NCBI GenBank assembly: GCA_945910005.1
Contig: OX246746.1
Span: 44,868,210-44,932,209 of the forward strand
Direction: 5' to 3'
Source: Isoperla grammatica
Lineage: Eukaryota; Arthropoda; Insecta; Plecoptera; Perlodidae
Length of the DNA stretch: 64,000 nt
The notes beneath the pieces were generated by a model. It was not told where the DNA came from. It worked only from the letters and a program-made list of their open reading frames with translations, and did no database searches. The position numbers and the translations under genes were made by a program. The stretch's first letter is position 1. Each line of letters begins with the position of its first letter. Below are positions 23,044 through 36,512 of the stretch, piece by piece.

Positions 23044-23706
23044 AATACAAAATACATACTTTAACCACTGGTCTGTTGTTTCATTAGGTGTTAATTTACA
23101 GGCAAGATGGATGATAGAGTTACACATTTGTATTATAAATATATGCAGTAATAAGGCGGTACTTGACCGTAAAATAACTTCATACTTACAAATTAATCAC
23201 GAACATTTATGTTATATATACATATGTGCGTGTGTTGCTGGTTGCACAATCTCGGAGCAACTATTTCACACCTTAGATAACTTCTATTCACCTTCATGGC
23301 ATCCACCAACCACTAATCTGAACTTTTTAAATTGAGTTATCGAGACTATAACTTTTAAATCTAATCTCACTATAAGTTAAAAAACGATTACATATAACTC
23401 AATTTCAAAGCAAGCTTCTGATTATTGGTTATCGGGGAAAGCAAGGGATCTGAGGTAAAGTTAACCACGAGATTGTATAACCACGAGATAACGGATTCTT
23501 CTATAATCCGTTATCTGTGGTATAACGAAACAGTCGTTCGTTCCGAGAAATATGAGAAATCTCTCAGTCTGGATAGAATTGATTTTCAGTACACATACAT
23601 AATATATCACTGTGATTAGTGTTATCTGTGGAGTGTTGACATAAATACGCCATAACAATAATGAACACGATTCCAATAACCAACCCAACCCCTTCCCGTG
23701 CTCTGT
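23044..23706. other. AT-rich spacer, nothing recognised
   Basis: Two short inverted words (GATAACGGATT/AATCCGTTATC near 23490-23515) form a small hairpin. No gene. Confidence 0.4.
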
Positions 23707-24882
23707 CGTCTAATCTGTGTACATCTACAGCACTGTAGTCTGTTCTGTGTACATCTACAGAACTGTAGTCTGTTCTGTGTACATCTACAGAAGTGTAGTC
23801 TGTTCTGTGTACATCTAAAGCACTATAGTCTGTTCTGTGTACATCTACAGCAGTGTAGTCTGTTCTGTGTACATCTACAGCACTGTAGTCTGTTCTGTGT
23901 ACATCTACAGCACTGTAGTCTGTTCTGTGTACATCTACAGCACTGTAGTCTGTTCTGTGTACATCTACAGAAGTGTAGTCTGTTCTGTGTACATCTACAG
24001 CAGTGTAGTCTGTTCTGTGTACATCTACAGCACTGTAGTATGTTCTGCGTACATCTACAGCATTGTAGTCTGTTCTGTGTATATCTACAGCACTGTAGTC
24101 TGTTCTGTGTACATCTACAGCACTGTAGTCTATTCTGTGTACATCTACAGCAGTGTAGTCTGTTTTGTGAACATCTACAACAATGTAGTCTGTTCTGTGT
24201 ACATCTACAGCACTGTAGTCTGTTCTGTGAACATCTACAGCACTGTAGTCTGTTCTGTGTATATCTACAGCACTGTAGTCTGTTCTGTGAACATCTACAG
24301 CAGTGTAGTCTGTTCTGTGTACATCTACAGCACTGTAGTATGTTCTGTGTACATCTACAGCACTGTAGTATGTTCTGCGTACATCTACAGCACTGTAGTC
24401 TGTTCTGTGTACATCTACAGCACTGTAGTCTGTTCTGTACATCTACAGCAGTGTAGTCTGTTCTGTGTACATCTACATCAGTGTAGTCTGTTCTGTGTAC
24501 ATCTACAGCAGTGCAGTCTGTTCTGTGTACATCTACAGCACTGTAGTATGTTCTGCGTACATCTACAGCACTGTAGTCTGTTCTGTGTACATCTACAGCA
24601 CTGTAGTATGTTCTGTGTACATCTACAGCACTGTAGTATGTTCTGCGTACATCTACATCTACAGCACTGTAGTCTGTTCTGTGTACATCTACAGCAGTGT
24701 AGTCTGTTCTGTGTACATCTACAGCAGTGTAGTCTGTTCTGTGTACATCTACAGCACTGTAGTCTGTTCTGTGTACATTTACAGCACTGTAGTCTGTTCT
24801 GTGTACATCTACAGCAGTCTGTTCTGTGTACATTTACAGCACTGTAGTCTGTTCTGGGTACACCTACAGCACTGTATACTAG
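23707..24882. repeat. 30-bp minisatellite, ~39 units
   Basis: The unit is CTGTGTACATCTACAG plus CACTGTAGTCTGTT with point variants (CAGTGTAG, CTGCGTAC, GTGAACAT, TTACAG). CTGTAGATGTACACAG-type and CTACAGCACTGTAG words are partly self-complementary, so each unit could form a short hairpin. Two length slips (near 24437 and 24656) shift the phase. Long repetitive open frames on both strands are by-products of the 30-bp period. Confidence 0.95.
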
Positions 24883-25660
24883 ACTGTGAACGGAGGCATA
24901 GTGTATCCGTTGCTAATTGGCTCACGTACTGTAGCTTCATTTTTTTATCCATTTCGCCAGTTCTTTTATTTTGTTGAGATTTAGTCCAAATGAATTCCCG
25001 AGAAAAGTTCCCCCGTGTTTCTGCTTCTACACCGAGCTGGTTTTCCCTCCTGGAATCAATCGATGCAAGTCCTGTTCATTGGTCGCATCGGATTTCTGAG
25101 AGACCTCGCGAAGCCAATCTTCTGATATCTACAGACTACACTCGTCATAGGCGTCAACTTCGTTGCGAACTCTATATCAATACATCATCCTTAAAATATT
25201 TCCTCACCTCACCCGTCCCCTTTTAACGAGGATTACATTTTTTACACATAATTTAGAAAAATTGTGAAAAACTTAAAGATGTTATTTTTTCTTTTTTTAA
25301 AATCCGTAAAATGAAATATAACAGTTACCTACTCGTTTTTCCAGAAGTCCCTTGATAGTTTACACATTCTAGTGTCCTTAAGAACTACGTATATAATTTT
25401 GTATATGATACAACATCAACAGTCTAAAATGGTCAGGAAACGTTACACACACATTTGTATTATGTTATTTATTCCGCAGAAGGTTGTTTAGGCCTATAAT
25501 GGAATATGTATAATACTTGCAGCTTAATAGAACACAATAGTGGCCAGTTCACTTTAAGAATCGATAAGAAATCAGTGTTCAAGTTACAATTATTACAACT
25601 TAACAATGTAGATAAATAGTATTAAAATTGTAATTTATTTTCTGCCATGGTGAACTAATG
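24883..25660. other. Spacer, nothing recognised
   Basis: A short non-repetitive frame at 24990-25226 has no recognisable family. The remainder is AT-rich. Confidence 0.35.
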
Positions 25661-25677
25661 ATAAATCTATATTCCAT

Positions 25678-27120
25678 AAGGTGGAAGTCCCCGCGCTCGA
25701 GCTCGCGCCGCCTCGTCGTGACGCCCCAAACCCTCGGTACGCCCACGCACGCGACTATTTTCCCACATCTGTCGCTACAGTTTTCTTCGTCTATTCTTCC
25801 CCTACACGTGGGTATTTTTTTCAAGCACGTCCGAGTTCGTCTTCACGTCCTCCCGACGTGTTTAATGTCGCCAAGTGTGCGTATTTGGCTCTGTCGAAGT
25901 GCGGTAAAAATTGTAAAAAATAGTAATGTTTTTTTTGGGTTTTTGTCGACGCTTTAGATCGAAAGTCAATTGAATGGAGCATCTTTTTGTCATGAAAGGT
26001 TTTCGTATAAAGTGTCCCGTTCAAAAGTTACGGGCACCCAAACACGAACAATGTTCGACGTCTCGATTTGACGGATTTGGTACCCGTTTAATGTGTCACA
26101 TTCAAACGGCTCTGCCCGTCGAACCAAACGAGATATAACATTCTGGTTTGTTTTGTTACCGGCGCTTACCCTTTGAGTAATTGGGTTTTCAAACATTTTC
26201 GAATCGTCCCGGAACTTTCGCCAATCAAATTGTGAACATTTGGTACCGTCCGTTTTTAAAAAGCGCGGGGAAGGCTTTTTTTCCACAGTTTTGAATCAAA
26301 AACTTTCTCGATTTTTTCATTTTGAAAAGTAACCACTAAACTTGATTATTAACGAAGCGATTTTTGAATTTCGTCCCGGATGCTTAGTTATGGGCACTTT
26401 TCCATTTTCACAACACGTTTTCGGTCGTGATTTTTTTGCGGCAAGTTGGTACTTTCAAAATGGGTTTTTTTTCTTTGAGCCGATGCTCAAAGCTTGCCCG
26501 TACAGGGGCATAAAAGAACATTTTCAAAAAGTCACCCTCTTACCGAATGACAGACGTTCGCGCAAAGCACTTTTCACGGCGATCTAAAAACACGAATACA
26601 AAATGTTTGTTTTTGTATATTAAAAGTGTGTTTCAAATACCATCAAATACATTGTTGTCATTAGTATTAATAATTGGACATTTGTCTATTTATTAACGTT
26701 ACTTTCAAAAATTAGACTTTACGGGCGTCCGAGTTACGGTGCTTTAACGGATTTCATCCGCCCGTGTTTTTGCGGGAATTTGTCTATGAGAATTTTTTAA
26801 TGTCGTAAAAAACCATGTTAGAATTTTTTGTAATTTTTGATTTTCCGTTTCGTGGGTATCCGAAGGTGTGGTTGACATATTTAAGGTACCCGGACGTACC
26901 TGTAACGTACCGGTTTTGTTATTTTTTAGCGTCATTGGTTAGATGTGTAATTTTGATTTCTTAAATTTCAGCTTTGAACGTCCCTGGTATGTCCCGTTAT
27001 GAAATCGAACAGCCCATTTTGGTATCATCGAAAAGTGCGTTTCTTTACCTTTCTGTACATGTGCATTTTATTGACGACACACTTACCGGGACGTACCGGG
27101 AAGCTTTTGAACGTGCGGAT
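25678..27120. other. CpG-rich unclassified block
   Basis: Clearly richer in CG dinucleotides than its neighbours, especially 25680-25880 (CGCGCTCGAGCTCGCGCCGC), and scattered with CGTCCCG, ACGGGCA and GGTACC words. Several overlapping 65-100-codon frames occur on both strands without a family signature, and most lack a clear ATG context. It could be a relatively recent insertion of an unknown element or a CpG-island-like segment. Confidence 0.35.
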
Positions 27121-27780
27121 TGTAGAACTCGAAAAATTTTCTAACACTTTAAAATATTTCAACATGAAAATAATTTTTTACCAAAATTTTAATTTTTTCA
27201 TTTTTTCAAGTTTTTTCAAGTTTTCCAAAAAATGGGGTACTTGAAAATTTTTCAAACACTTCGAAATTTTGAAACATGAAATTTTTTTTTCTTTTTTTAG
27301 AATCACACAATTTTCAAGTTTCTTCTTTACATAAGTATCTACGACCAATTACCGTGACATGTACATAGAAAAACTCGAAAATTTTTCCATCACTTAAAAA
27401 TTTCAACATGAAAATAATTTTTTACCAAAATTTTAATTTTTTCATTTTTTCAACTTTTTTCAAGTTTTCCAAAAAGTGGGCTACTTGAAAATTTTTCAAA
27501 CACTTAGAAATTTTTCAACATGAATTTTTTTTTTCCATTTTTCAGAATCACACAACTTTTAAGTTTCTTTCTTTACATAAGTATCTACGACACTTTGACG
27601 TGAAATGTACATAGAAAAGCTCGAAAATTTTTCCATCACTTTAAAATTTTTCGACATTTTTTTTCGACTTTTTTTTCAAATTTTTTTTTTCTTTTTTCCA
27701 ACTGAAAAGTTTTCCAAAAAGTGACACCAAAAAAAAAAAAAAAAAAGTGACAATTTCCAAAAAAGTCGAGTTTTCCAAGA
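27121..27780. repeat. ~245-bp tandem repeat, ~2.7 copies
   Basis: The sequence CTCGAAAATTTTTC..CACTT, ATTTCAACATGAAAATAATT, GTTTTCCAAAAA.TGGG, TCACACAA.TTT.AAGTTTC and ACATAAGTATCTACGAC recurs from 27126, 27371 and 27616. T-rich homopolymer runs vary between copies. Confidence 0.8.
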
Positions 27781-28132
27781 AGTGACCTGCCCAAACGTGA
27801 CAGCCAGCAGCGGCTCAAGGCAGCGGAGCGGTCTTGTCACCAGCATATTATGCACAACACATTTACTCGACATAGCACCGAAAACAAAGGTAAATTGCTG
27901 CGGGGCAAATCAATTACAACATACTTCACACAAGTGCTCAATAGCTCTTATACAGCGATCATAATCCCACGTACACGGGGAAATACCTTCAGCATGTTAC
28001 ATTCATTACGCTTGCTATTAAATTTAAATCAAAGTTCCAATAAATGTACAAAAATTCACATTCAACACCTTTAATCACAACAACACTAATCGTCAATTAA
28101 TAATTTGTATGATAGCTTAATTTCAACTGTCG
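27781..28132. other. Spacer, nothing recognised
   Basis: No supported feature. Confidence 0.4.
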
Positions 28133-29403
28133 CTAGAGAGTTTAAAGTGGCCGGGGGAGGGGGTATTTCAAAAGACTGGTTCACTGGGGAGCAAATACGT
28201 TATACGTGAGAGAGTTTAAAGTGGCCGGGGGAGGGGGTATTTCAAAAGACTGGTTCACTGGGGAGCAAATACGTTATACGTGAGAGAGTTTAAAGTGGCC
28301 GGGGAAGGGGGTATTTCAAAAGACTGGTTCACTGGGGAGCAAATACGTTATACGTGAGAGAGTTTAAAGTGGCCGGGGGAGGGGGTATTTCAAAAGACTG
28401 GTTCACTGGGGAGCAAATACGTTATACGTGAGAGAGTTTAAAGTGGCCGGGGGAGGGGGTATTTCAAAAGACTGGTTCACTGGGGAGAAAATACGTTATA
28501 CGTGAGAGAGTTTAAAGTGGCCGGGGGAGGGGGTATTTCAAAAGACTGGTTCACTGGGGAGCAAATACGTTATACGTGAGAGAGTTTAAAGTGGCCGGGG
28601 GAGGGGGTATTTCAAAAGACTGGTTCACTGGGGAGCAAATACGTTATACGTGAGAGAGTTTAAAGTGGCCGGGGGAGGGGGTATTTCAAAAGACTGGTTC
28701 ACTGGGGAGCAAATACGTTATACGTGAGAGAGTTTAAAGTGGCCGGGGGAGGGGGCATTTCAAAAGACTGGTTCACTGGGGAGCAAATACGTTATACGTG
28801 AGAGAGTTTAAAGTGGCCGGGGGAGGGGGTATTTCAAAAGACTGGTTCACTGGGGAGCAAATACGTTATACGTGAGAGAGTTTAAAGTGGCCGGGGGAGG
28901 GGGTATTTCAAAAGACTGGTTCACTGGGGAGCAAATACGTTATACGTGAGAGAGTTTAAAGTGGCCGGGGGAGGGGGTATTTCAAAAGACTGGTTCACTG
29001 GGGAGCAAATACGTAATACGTGAGAGAGTTTAAAGTGGCCGGGGGAGGGGGTATTTCAAAAGACTGGTTCACTGGGGAGCAAATACGTTATACGTGAGAG
29101 AGTTTAAAGTGGCCGGGGGAGGGGGTATTTCAAAAGACTGGTTCACTGGGGAGCAAATAAGTAATACGTGAGAGAGTTTAAAGTGGCCGGGGGAGGGGGT
29201 ATTTCAAAAGACTGGTTCACTGGGGAGCAAATACGTTATACGTGAGAGAGTTTAAAGTGGCCGGGGGAGGGGGTATTTCAAAAGACTGGTTCACTGGGGA
29301 GCAAATACGTTATACGTGAGAGAGTTTAAAGTGGCCGGGGGAGGGGGTATTTCAAAAGACTGGTTCACTGGGGAGCAAATACGTTATACGTGAGAGAGTT
29401 TTT
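28133..29403. repeat. 74-bp minisatellite, 17 near-identical units
   Basis: The unit AGAGTTTAAAGTGGCCGGGG + GAGGGGGTATTTC + AAAAGACTGGTTCACTGGGG + AGCAAATACGTTATACGTGAG repeats every 74 bp with only a handful of single-base variants (for example GGGGAAGG near 28302, GAGAAAAT near 28486, GTAATACG near 29013 and 29160). The homogeneity implies recent expansion. Each unit has a GGGGGAGGGGG run. No frame is coding. Confidence 0.97.
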
Positions 29404-31233
29404 ATTTATATTATAATAAATGTTTGAACTAATTAAAAAGTATTTTCTTTAAACGCTGACTTTTTCTATCATTGAGCTCAAAGTGCAAGAGGTTGTGTTT
29501 GGGATTGCATAGGAATAATATAAAGTTCTGTGAACGTACTGAATAAATTTGCTTATATTTATTAGATCTTTTCATTGTCTTTACAAAAAGATTAGAGCCG
29601 AATTAATCAGTTACGCTTTTTGGGGTTATACAAAGTTGTTCTTGTAAAAGTTTGAGAAAAGTGGGCCGTGCACGCCGTATATGCGTCTATATGATTGCTA
29701 GGGCTGCTACGAACATCACTACGCATATTAACAAAGCACAGAACACAAGATTTCTATTGCGGTTCAATTTAAATGATTGCATTTATCTCTACTGTTTAAA
29801 CTCAACCAAGCTCAAACCCATCTCGCAATATGATTACATTCGGGACTGAAACTGGTAATCAGAGTTAATAATTTGATTTCATCACACGTATTACGAGAAA
29901 AGTTAGCCAATTGTTTGTTACTTGCAGAGTCATAGGGAGTAGGGACAACAGAATTAACTCCCACGGTACACAGTATACAGAATGGAATGCGCATTATTAA
30001 TACGCAAATGAAATTTGAGGCATTATTTGAATTCCATCATCTGTATGAAATTCATACCTCAATATTTGTCGGTACACCAGATTTGCAATTAAATTATTGA
30101 GGTCTGACGCGCGCGCATAAATATATTTATAATAACCCACTGGCATTAACGTTGACGGCGCAACTAATCAATTACTTCCATGGACTTGAGCCCAATTCAA
30201 GCAATGGTGTCAGCAAATAATTTCGCTCCCTTCCTTCCAATCCGGACAGAGCAAATTATTTCAAGAGCAGATTTATATTAATATGTTTTCAACTACGATT
30301 AGATGCAAATTGCCAAATAATTTTAAAGTTAACAATTACAAAATTAAATATTTTAATTTAAATTACAAAAATTAAATAAATATCAAAGATTTTTATAGTT
30401 GATCCGGATATTCTTAAATAAAGCATGTGGCTACAACATGCTCAGATTAAGAAGAGCCACGTAATGAACTCTTAATTAGGCAGATTAGTTGTATCTCAAA
30501 AAAACGATGAAGTGGCGGGAACTGTCGCCGAGACAAATTTTAATTTATTTATTATTCATTTAGGCGGGACGTTTTAATTATGGATGGTGTTTGTTTTTAT
30601 GTGCTTTGCTTTCTCATACTTTTAACAAAGATTATAAAGGACAACCGTCTAAAATCTTTGCTTTACTTTGAATATTCAAAGTCAAGAGACACACCGATTT
30701 GAAAATAACTCCACTCTTATTTGTGTGTCTTATACAGTGTGGTTTATTTCATATTCATTACAATATATATTAAAATCGTCTCGATTTGCATTTTCGCCAA
30801 AATATGAACGTACAGCCCAAATATCATCATCCTGTATAAATTTCACAAATACGGAAATGTTTTGTAAAGTTACTTCATCAGCCCACAAAACAGCTGTTAC
30901 CACATCGGTGGAATCTACACCCAGAAGCAAGCAAAGCCTATCAACAATAACCTCGCTTTCATTGAAAACTGTATCCCCCCCCCCCCCTCACACAAGTGGA
31001 TACTGAAGTTCTGAACTAGAAATAAATGAAAATATCGCAAGGAATTTGTCAACCCCCCAGTGCATCGGGGGAAAAATACAAAATATACTTTACTTTATGT
31101 ATTAATTATTATTGATTGCAATTTGTATCAATAAGAATTCAGAATCCATAGATACAAATCAGGTTTCCATGAAATGTTTTTAGTTTGTCTAGTTTTACTC
31201 TTTGGTTGATGTACAGATGTACATCTTATGTTG

Positions 31234-31235
<2 letters not shown>
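29404..31235. other. AT-rich spacer, nothing recognised
   Basis: Contains a C-run at about 30976-30987 and short frames (29652-29849, 30668-31006) with no recognisable domain. Confidence 0.4.
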
Positions 31236-31450
<215 letters not shown>

Positions 31451-33440
31451 CATCAAGATATGGCCTTACATTATAAGCCGCTTATATTACCCGCAATACG
31501 TCTAGTAATATGTTGCATGTGTCAAGTCAACATGGACATTCATTACACAGATATACCTCCAGGTCTGGTGTCGTGCGTCGTGATGAACAATATAAGTGAG
31601 GGTTATCCAGCCCAAAGCTATCCACAGTATACACTCGGCTTTCTTATTTTGGCCCCTGGTATCGATCTGGGGATGGCTTGCTTAGTTCACGCCATTCTTG
31701 TACATGTCCCTCGCCCCAATCACGCATCGCCACCACTGAACACTACATAAGAACACTTGTTATACTATCACATCTCTTTTTAGACAACAAAGATAAACCG
31801 AGGATTAAATACTAAATGCGGTTTCTGAAAAAAATTCTGGATAAAACTTAAATTGCTGAGCGTTGAATTTCTTGTGTGCGTTGGTACTTTCCGGGATTAC
31901 AGACTCCAGTGTAATTCCCCGGGGCATTGAAATGTTTGTGTGGACTACAAGGAGAGTAGCATGACTAGGGCCTACTCTAGGTAGCACAAACGATGGCTTA
32001 TTAGTTGCGTAGACCTGCAACTGCCTACTGTTGAACAAATAGCTATGAGTAAGGATATCCCATCGGTGTTTTCATTTTATTAAACTTCTATGAAAATATG
32101 CTTGTAAGGAATGAAGATTAAAAGGTGTCTTGTACATAATGCAAAAGATTTGAAAGTACACTTTTGTAGCAAACTATCACTACGACGTTTTAAAGTTACG
32201 TTTCTCTCATCCTCAATTTGTGAGTAAGATGAGAATGAATTTTTAAGGATCATATTTTTTTATATTGCGTGAACTCACCTTTGCTTATACGCTGAAGCTC
32301 GAAAATATACCTTAAACAGGTTTTGGCAGATGATTTTCTTCGTGCGTCCTGCGTCCGTCCAAAACACCGATTTCTATCCGCGCACGAACAAATTTTTAAT
32401 TCAGAACTGTTTAAGATAAAAGTACCGTATTAAGTTAAATGTGTTTAAGGGACAGCAAGCAACATTTTCCTATCAACATCGACTGCGTCCATGTTTTCCT
32501 GGAACTTTGTTAAATTTATTCCAAATATCAAAAACCAGAAGTAGCTATAACGACTTTTCCTCAAACCATAATCTCATATTCATAGCGGAAGTGGAGGTAC
32601 CTGTAAAGACAAACTATGGAGCAAAGTTATTTTATCTCATTATTTTCCTATTTTCTTCCGCGCTACCGAACATGAAGTGTAACATAATCTAGACTAGAGC
32701 AGCCCAGCAAATATGCATCTAGCTATAATTATTATGAAACTGATACCACTTGATCTCATAATAACGTATAATTTAGTTACTTATTTAAAAGATAATAATA
32801 GCTGTAATATCGTATTACATTTGCAACGAGCGGCGAAACTAATGATACAAGAACTATCTTAGTACGTTCATTAAAAATCAGAAACTAATTAAACAACTTA
32901 AAAGCCGACGTGGAATAGATAGTGGTATCGTAATTGAAACATTAGCCTCTCTAAAAGCAACTTTAGTGAGTACTAATTCGCATTGGAAAGTCAACAATCA
33001 ATGCCAACTAATGAAATATTAAATGAGAAACAAAATATAATTTATATTTTATTTTATCATATTTAATGGTTGATATTTTGTCTCTGTATTGAAATCGTAA
33101 GTGCAGGTCCGATAATATTCCAAACAAAACTATTCAGACTTTTAAATTGAAGCGATGCAATACAATTCCGTATACCCTTATTATGTATTGGAAAAAAAAT
33201 ACTCTATGCAATAAAACAAAATAACTTAATCGCATACAAACGTTGCCGAAGGTGACATTTCAACACACTTGGGGGTCTCACCCGCCTTATTCCGTTGCCG
33301 ATGAATTAATTTTATTAATAAGTTTAAACACATAAAAATCAAACGAACGTATGAAATTTTAGAATAAATTAATTGAAACATTGTCATGTAGGTGAGATTT
33401 TATCAATATAATTTTTGTAAAATAATATGTATGTAAATCG
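31451..33440. other. AT-rich spacer, nothing recognised
   Basis: No supported gene, RNA or repeat in about 2 kb. Confidence 0.4.
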
Positions 33441-33454
33441 GTCATATGCCACCA

Positions 33455-33690
33455 TAACGACAAAAAACCTTTAGTCAGAACTGCCGGTGGCCGGAATCGA
33501 AGTCGCCGGTTCGATTCCGGCCACCGGCAGTTCTGACTGAAGGGTTTTTCCGAGGCTTTCCTCAGTCGTAAAGGCGATGCTGGGACTAAGTCATACTATC
33601 AACCCTCGGACATTCCTTCCCAACTATCCAAACACCCTAATATACCTAGTTAGTCACCGGAAGAGGGGCACATCAGGTAAAACTATGCAC
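33455..33690 (+). mobile_element. SINE with palindromic tRNA-like head
   Basis: 33473-33538 is a perfect inverted repeat (29-base arms starting AGTCAGAACTGCCGGTGGCC, 8-base loop); weaker pairing continues outward through the AAAAACC/GGTTTTT blocks. The right arm contains a B box, GGTTCGATTCC. Downstream comes TTTTTCCGAGGCTTTCCTCA then GTAAAGGCGATGCTGGGAC, a tail type widespread in arthropod SINEs, and CCAAACACCCTAATATACC, shared with 21.6 kb. Confidence 0.65.
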
Positions 33691-34716
33691 CCTATAACGG
33701 ATTCCTAAAAAAATTATTATTTTTACGTCTAGTCATTTAATGCAGTGAAAACATGAATGATACCTATAGAACGGGTATGATGTTAAAAAGCCGTTCCTGA
33801 GTGATGAGTACAAAGTTTGATTTAGTTAATGAAAGTCACATGCAATAGCTGGTCGTACAAACTATGCTGTGTGTCGAAAGCTGGTTGTATCAAACAATTC
33901 AGTATTTTATGCTGATGGTGTTCACAACAAGTCATTAAATTGAATGGTTTTCTATAAAATTTTATTAATCATAAACATACATCACTTAGGTTCCTTTCAT
34001 CGCAAATGTTATTATTTTTGTCGTTTTTTCTTGTAGAAGAACGTGTACATAACACGAATTGTACTATCATTTGTGACAGAATAAAAACAAACGAAACACT
34101 TCTAATACCAATGAAGTGTGTTAAACGTGCTTTATACGCCCCACTGTTATGCCAGACATAAATAGTTCGATGTTATACTGTAAACGTATTAATTCAAAAT
34201 GATTCAAGAGTTAATTAATAATCCATATTTATTATATATGTTTGTAAACGCATTAACATATAATCATGCTCATGCGTTTTGAATTATTCTTTAAGCAATT
34301 CTTTTTACTTTTTAAATAATTATTTTTGCTCTACATACTAGTTTTTATCTGAGCAATTCAAACTAATCTACTGCAACTTTATAACTTTTGTGGTATTAGT
34401 ACTCGCTTAAATGCGTCGATCAAGAGATTTTTATGCATAGCACTTTTTAAGTATAAACTTGAACAATTTGAAACTATCATCTGAAAATCCTCATCTTCAC
34501 AAAAATTTGCACTTACAAACAGAAAAGTTTGGGTTTTAATTAGATAATTTAGAAAACTCACAACTAATATACCTTATATTTATTTGTTTGTTATCTACGA
34601 TAAAATCTTGTGTGAATTGTAAAATTTCCAATGAAATATCGTATATGGTGAAATATTATGTTCATAATATAAATCAAACAATATTTTCTAAGTGCGCAGA
34701 AATAGTTGCGGTAACC
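33691..34716. other. AT-rich spacer, nothing recognised
   Basis: No supported feature. Confidence 0.4.
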
Positions 34717-36047
34717 CATACACTGAACGCCCCCCATACACTGAACGCCCCCCATACACTGAACGCCCCCCATACACTGAACGCCCCCCATACACTGAAC
34801 GCCCCCCATACACTGAACGCCCCCCATACACTGAACGCCCCCCATACACTGAACGCCCCCCATACACTGAACGCCCCCCATACACTGAACGCCCCCCATA
34901 CACTGAACGCCCCCCATACACTGAACGCCCCCCATACACTGAACGCCCCCCATACACTGAACGCCCCCCATACACTGAACGCCCCCCATACACTGAACGC
35001 CCCCCATACACTGAACGCCCCCCATACACTGAACGCCCCCCATACACTGAACGCCCCCCATACACTGAACGCCCCCCATACACTGAACGCCCCCCATACA
35101 CTGAACGCCCCCCATACACTGAACGCCCCCCATACACTGAACGCCCCCCATACACTGAACGCCCCCCATACACTGAAAGCCCCCCATACACTGAACGCCC
35201 CCCATACACTGAACGCCCCCCATACACTGAACGCCCCCCATACACTGAACGCCCCCCATACACTGAACGCCCCCCATACACTGAACGCCCCCCATACACT
35301 GAACGCCCCCCATACACTGAACGCCCCCCATACACTGAACGCCCCCCATACACTGAACGCCCCCCATACACTGAACGCCCCCCATACACTGAACGCCCCC
35401 CATACACTGAACGCCCCCCATACACTGAACGCCCCCCATACACTGAACGCCCCCCATACACTGAACGCCCCCCATACACTGAACGCCCCCCATACACTGA
35501 ACGCCCCCCATACACTGAACGCCCCCCATACACTGAACGCCCCCCATACACTGAACGCCCCCCATACACTGAACGCCCCCCATACACTGAACGCCCCCCA
35601 TACACTGAACGCCCCCCATACACTGAACGCCCCCCATACACTGAACGCCCCCCATACACTGAACGCCCCCCATACACTGAACGCCCCCCATACACTGAAC
35701 GCCCCCCATACACTGAACGCCCCCCATACACTGAACGCCCCCCATACACTGAACGCCCCCCATACACTGAACGCCCCCCATACACTGAACGCCCCCCATA
35801 CACTGAACGCCCCCCATACACTGAACGCCCCCCATACACTGAACGCCCCCCATACACTGAACGCCCCCCATACACTGAACGCCCCCCATACACTGAAAGC
35901 CCCCCATACACTGAACGCCCCCCATACACTGAACGCCCCCCATACACTGAACGCCCCCCATACACTGAACGCCCCCCATACACTGAACGCCCCCCATACA
36001 CTGAACGCCTCCCATACACTTATCGCCTCCCATACACTTATCGCCTG
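34717..36047. repeat. 18-bp minisatellite CATACACTGAACGCCCCC, ~74 units
   Basis: Almost perfectly homogeneous for 1.33 kb. The only internal variants seen are two GAAAGC units at about 35175 and 35895, exactly 720 bp (40 units) apart, plus decayed units at the right edge (GCCTCC, CTTATCGCC). The unit length is a multiple of three and lacks stops in four or more frames, giving apparent proteins of 440-490 residues such as (PHTLNA)n and (CMGGVQ)n. Confidence 0.97.
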
Positions 36048-36282
36048 GCGGTCGGGTATTGGGCTCTAAGACGTGGTCTACACTGGCTGCTACGTGGGTA
36101 ATAATACCACGGTACCCACGACCGCCCTTATTGTACCAGCGTTCCCCCGTGTAATAATGTAAACCAGTTCCAAGGTTGTGGGTTGTGGCCCCACACCGCG
36201 TCTCGGCATCTCAATACACGACGTGGTGTCTAATCTAACTAGTCCTCTGACCACTAGATGTAATCATTGCTTTCAATATTTA
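36048..36282. other. Unclassified segment between array and repeat copy 2
   Basis: Moderate GC (ACCACGGTACCCACGACCGC, GGTTGTGGGTTGTGGCCCCA); probably dispersed-repeat sequence, but no second copy is present in the window. Confidence 0.3.
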
Positions 36283-36512
36283 TACTTTACTTTACTTTAT
36301 TGTAATTTAGGCCAGTGTAAGACACAATGCTCTCTTTAGCCTGATCAGTGATGATTGATGAATGATAATGAGGAAGAGAGGAGGGAAAGCCTGGTACCGG
36401 CATGTAGCCTACTCCTGTCGAAAAGTACCAATGGGACCATCAGCTTTACGTCCCATCCGAAAGGACGGTGTAACTTTGACCAGTCATAGGTTCCTCCACT
36501 AACCTGGACTGC
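36283..36512 (-). mobile_element. Dispersed repeat, copy 2, inverted
   Basis: The reverse complement matches 22818-23043 over about 200 bp, with scattered substitutions and small indels. The ACTTTACTTTATTGTAATTT end corresponds to the tail of copy 1. Confidence 0.7.

Noticed and set aside
23564..24977. Cysteine-rich or YIYSTVVCSV-type repeat proteins
   Set aside because: 30-bp minisatellite; frames on both strands are equally open and shift at unit slips.
34588..36101. Apparent 440-490-residue repeat proteins (PHTLNA, PPYTER, CMGGVQ, VYGGRS)
   Set aside because: An 18-bp perfect array is open in at least four frames at once. A real repeat protein would show one frame with silent variation; no such pattern is seen.
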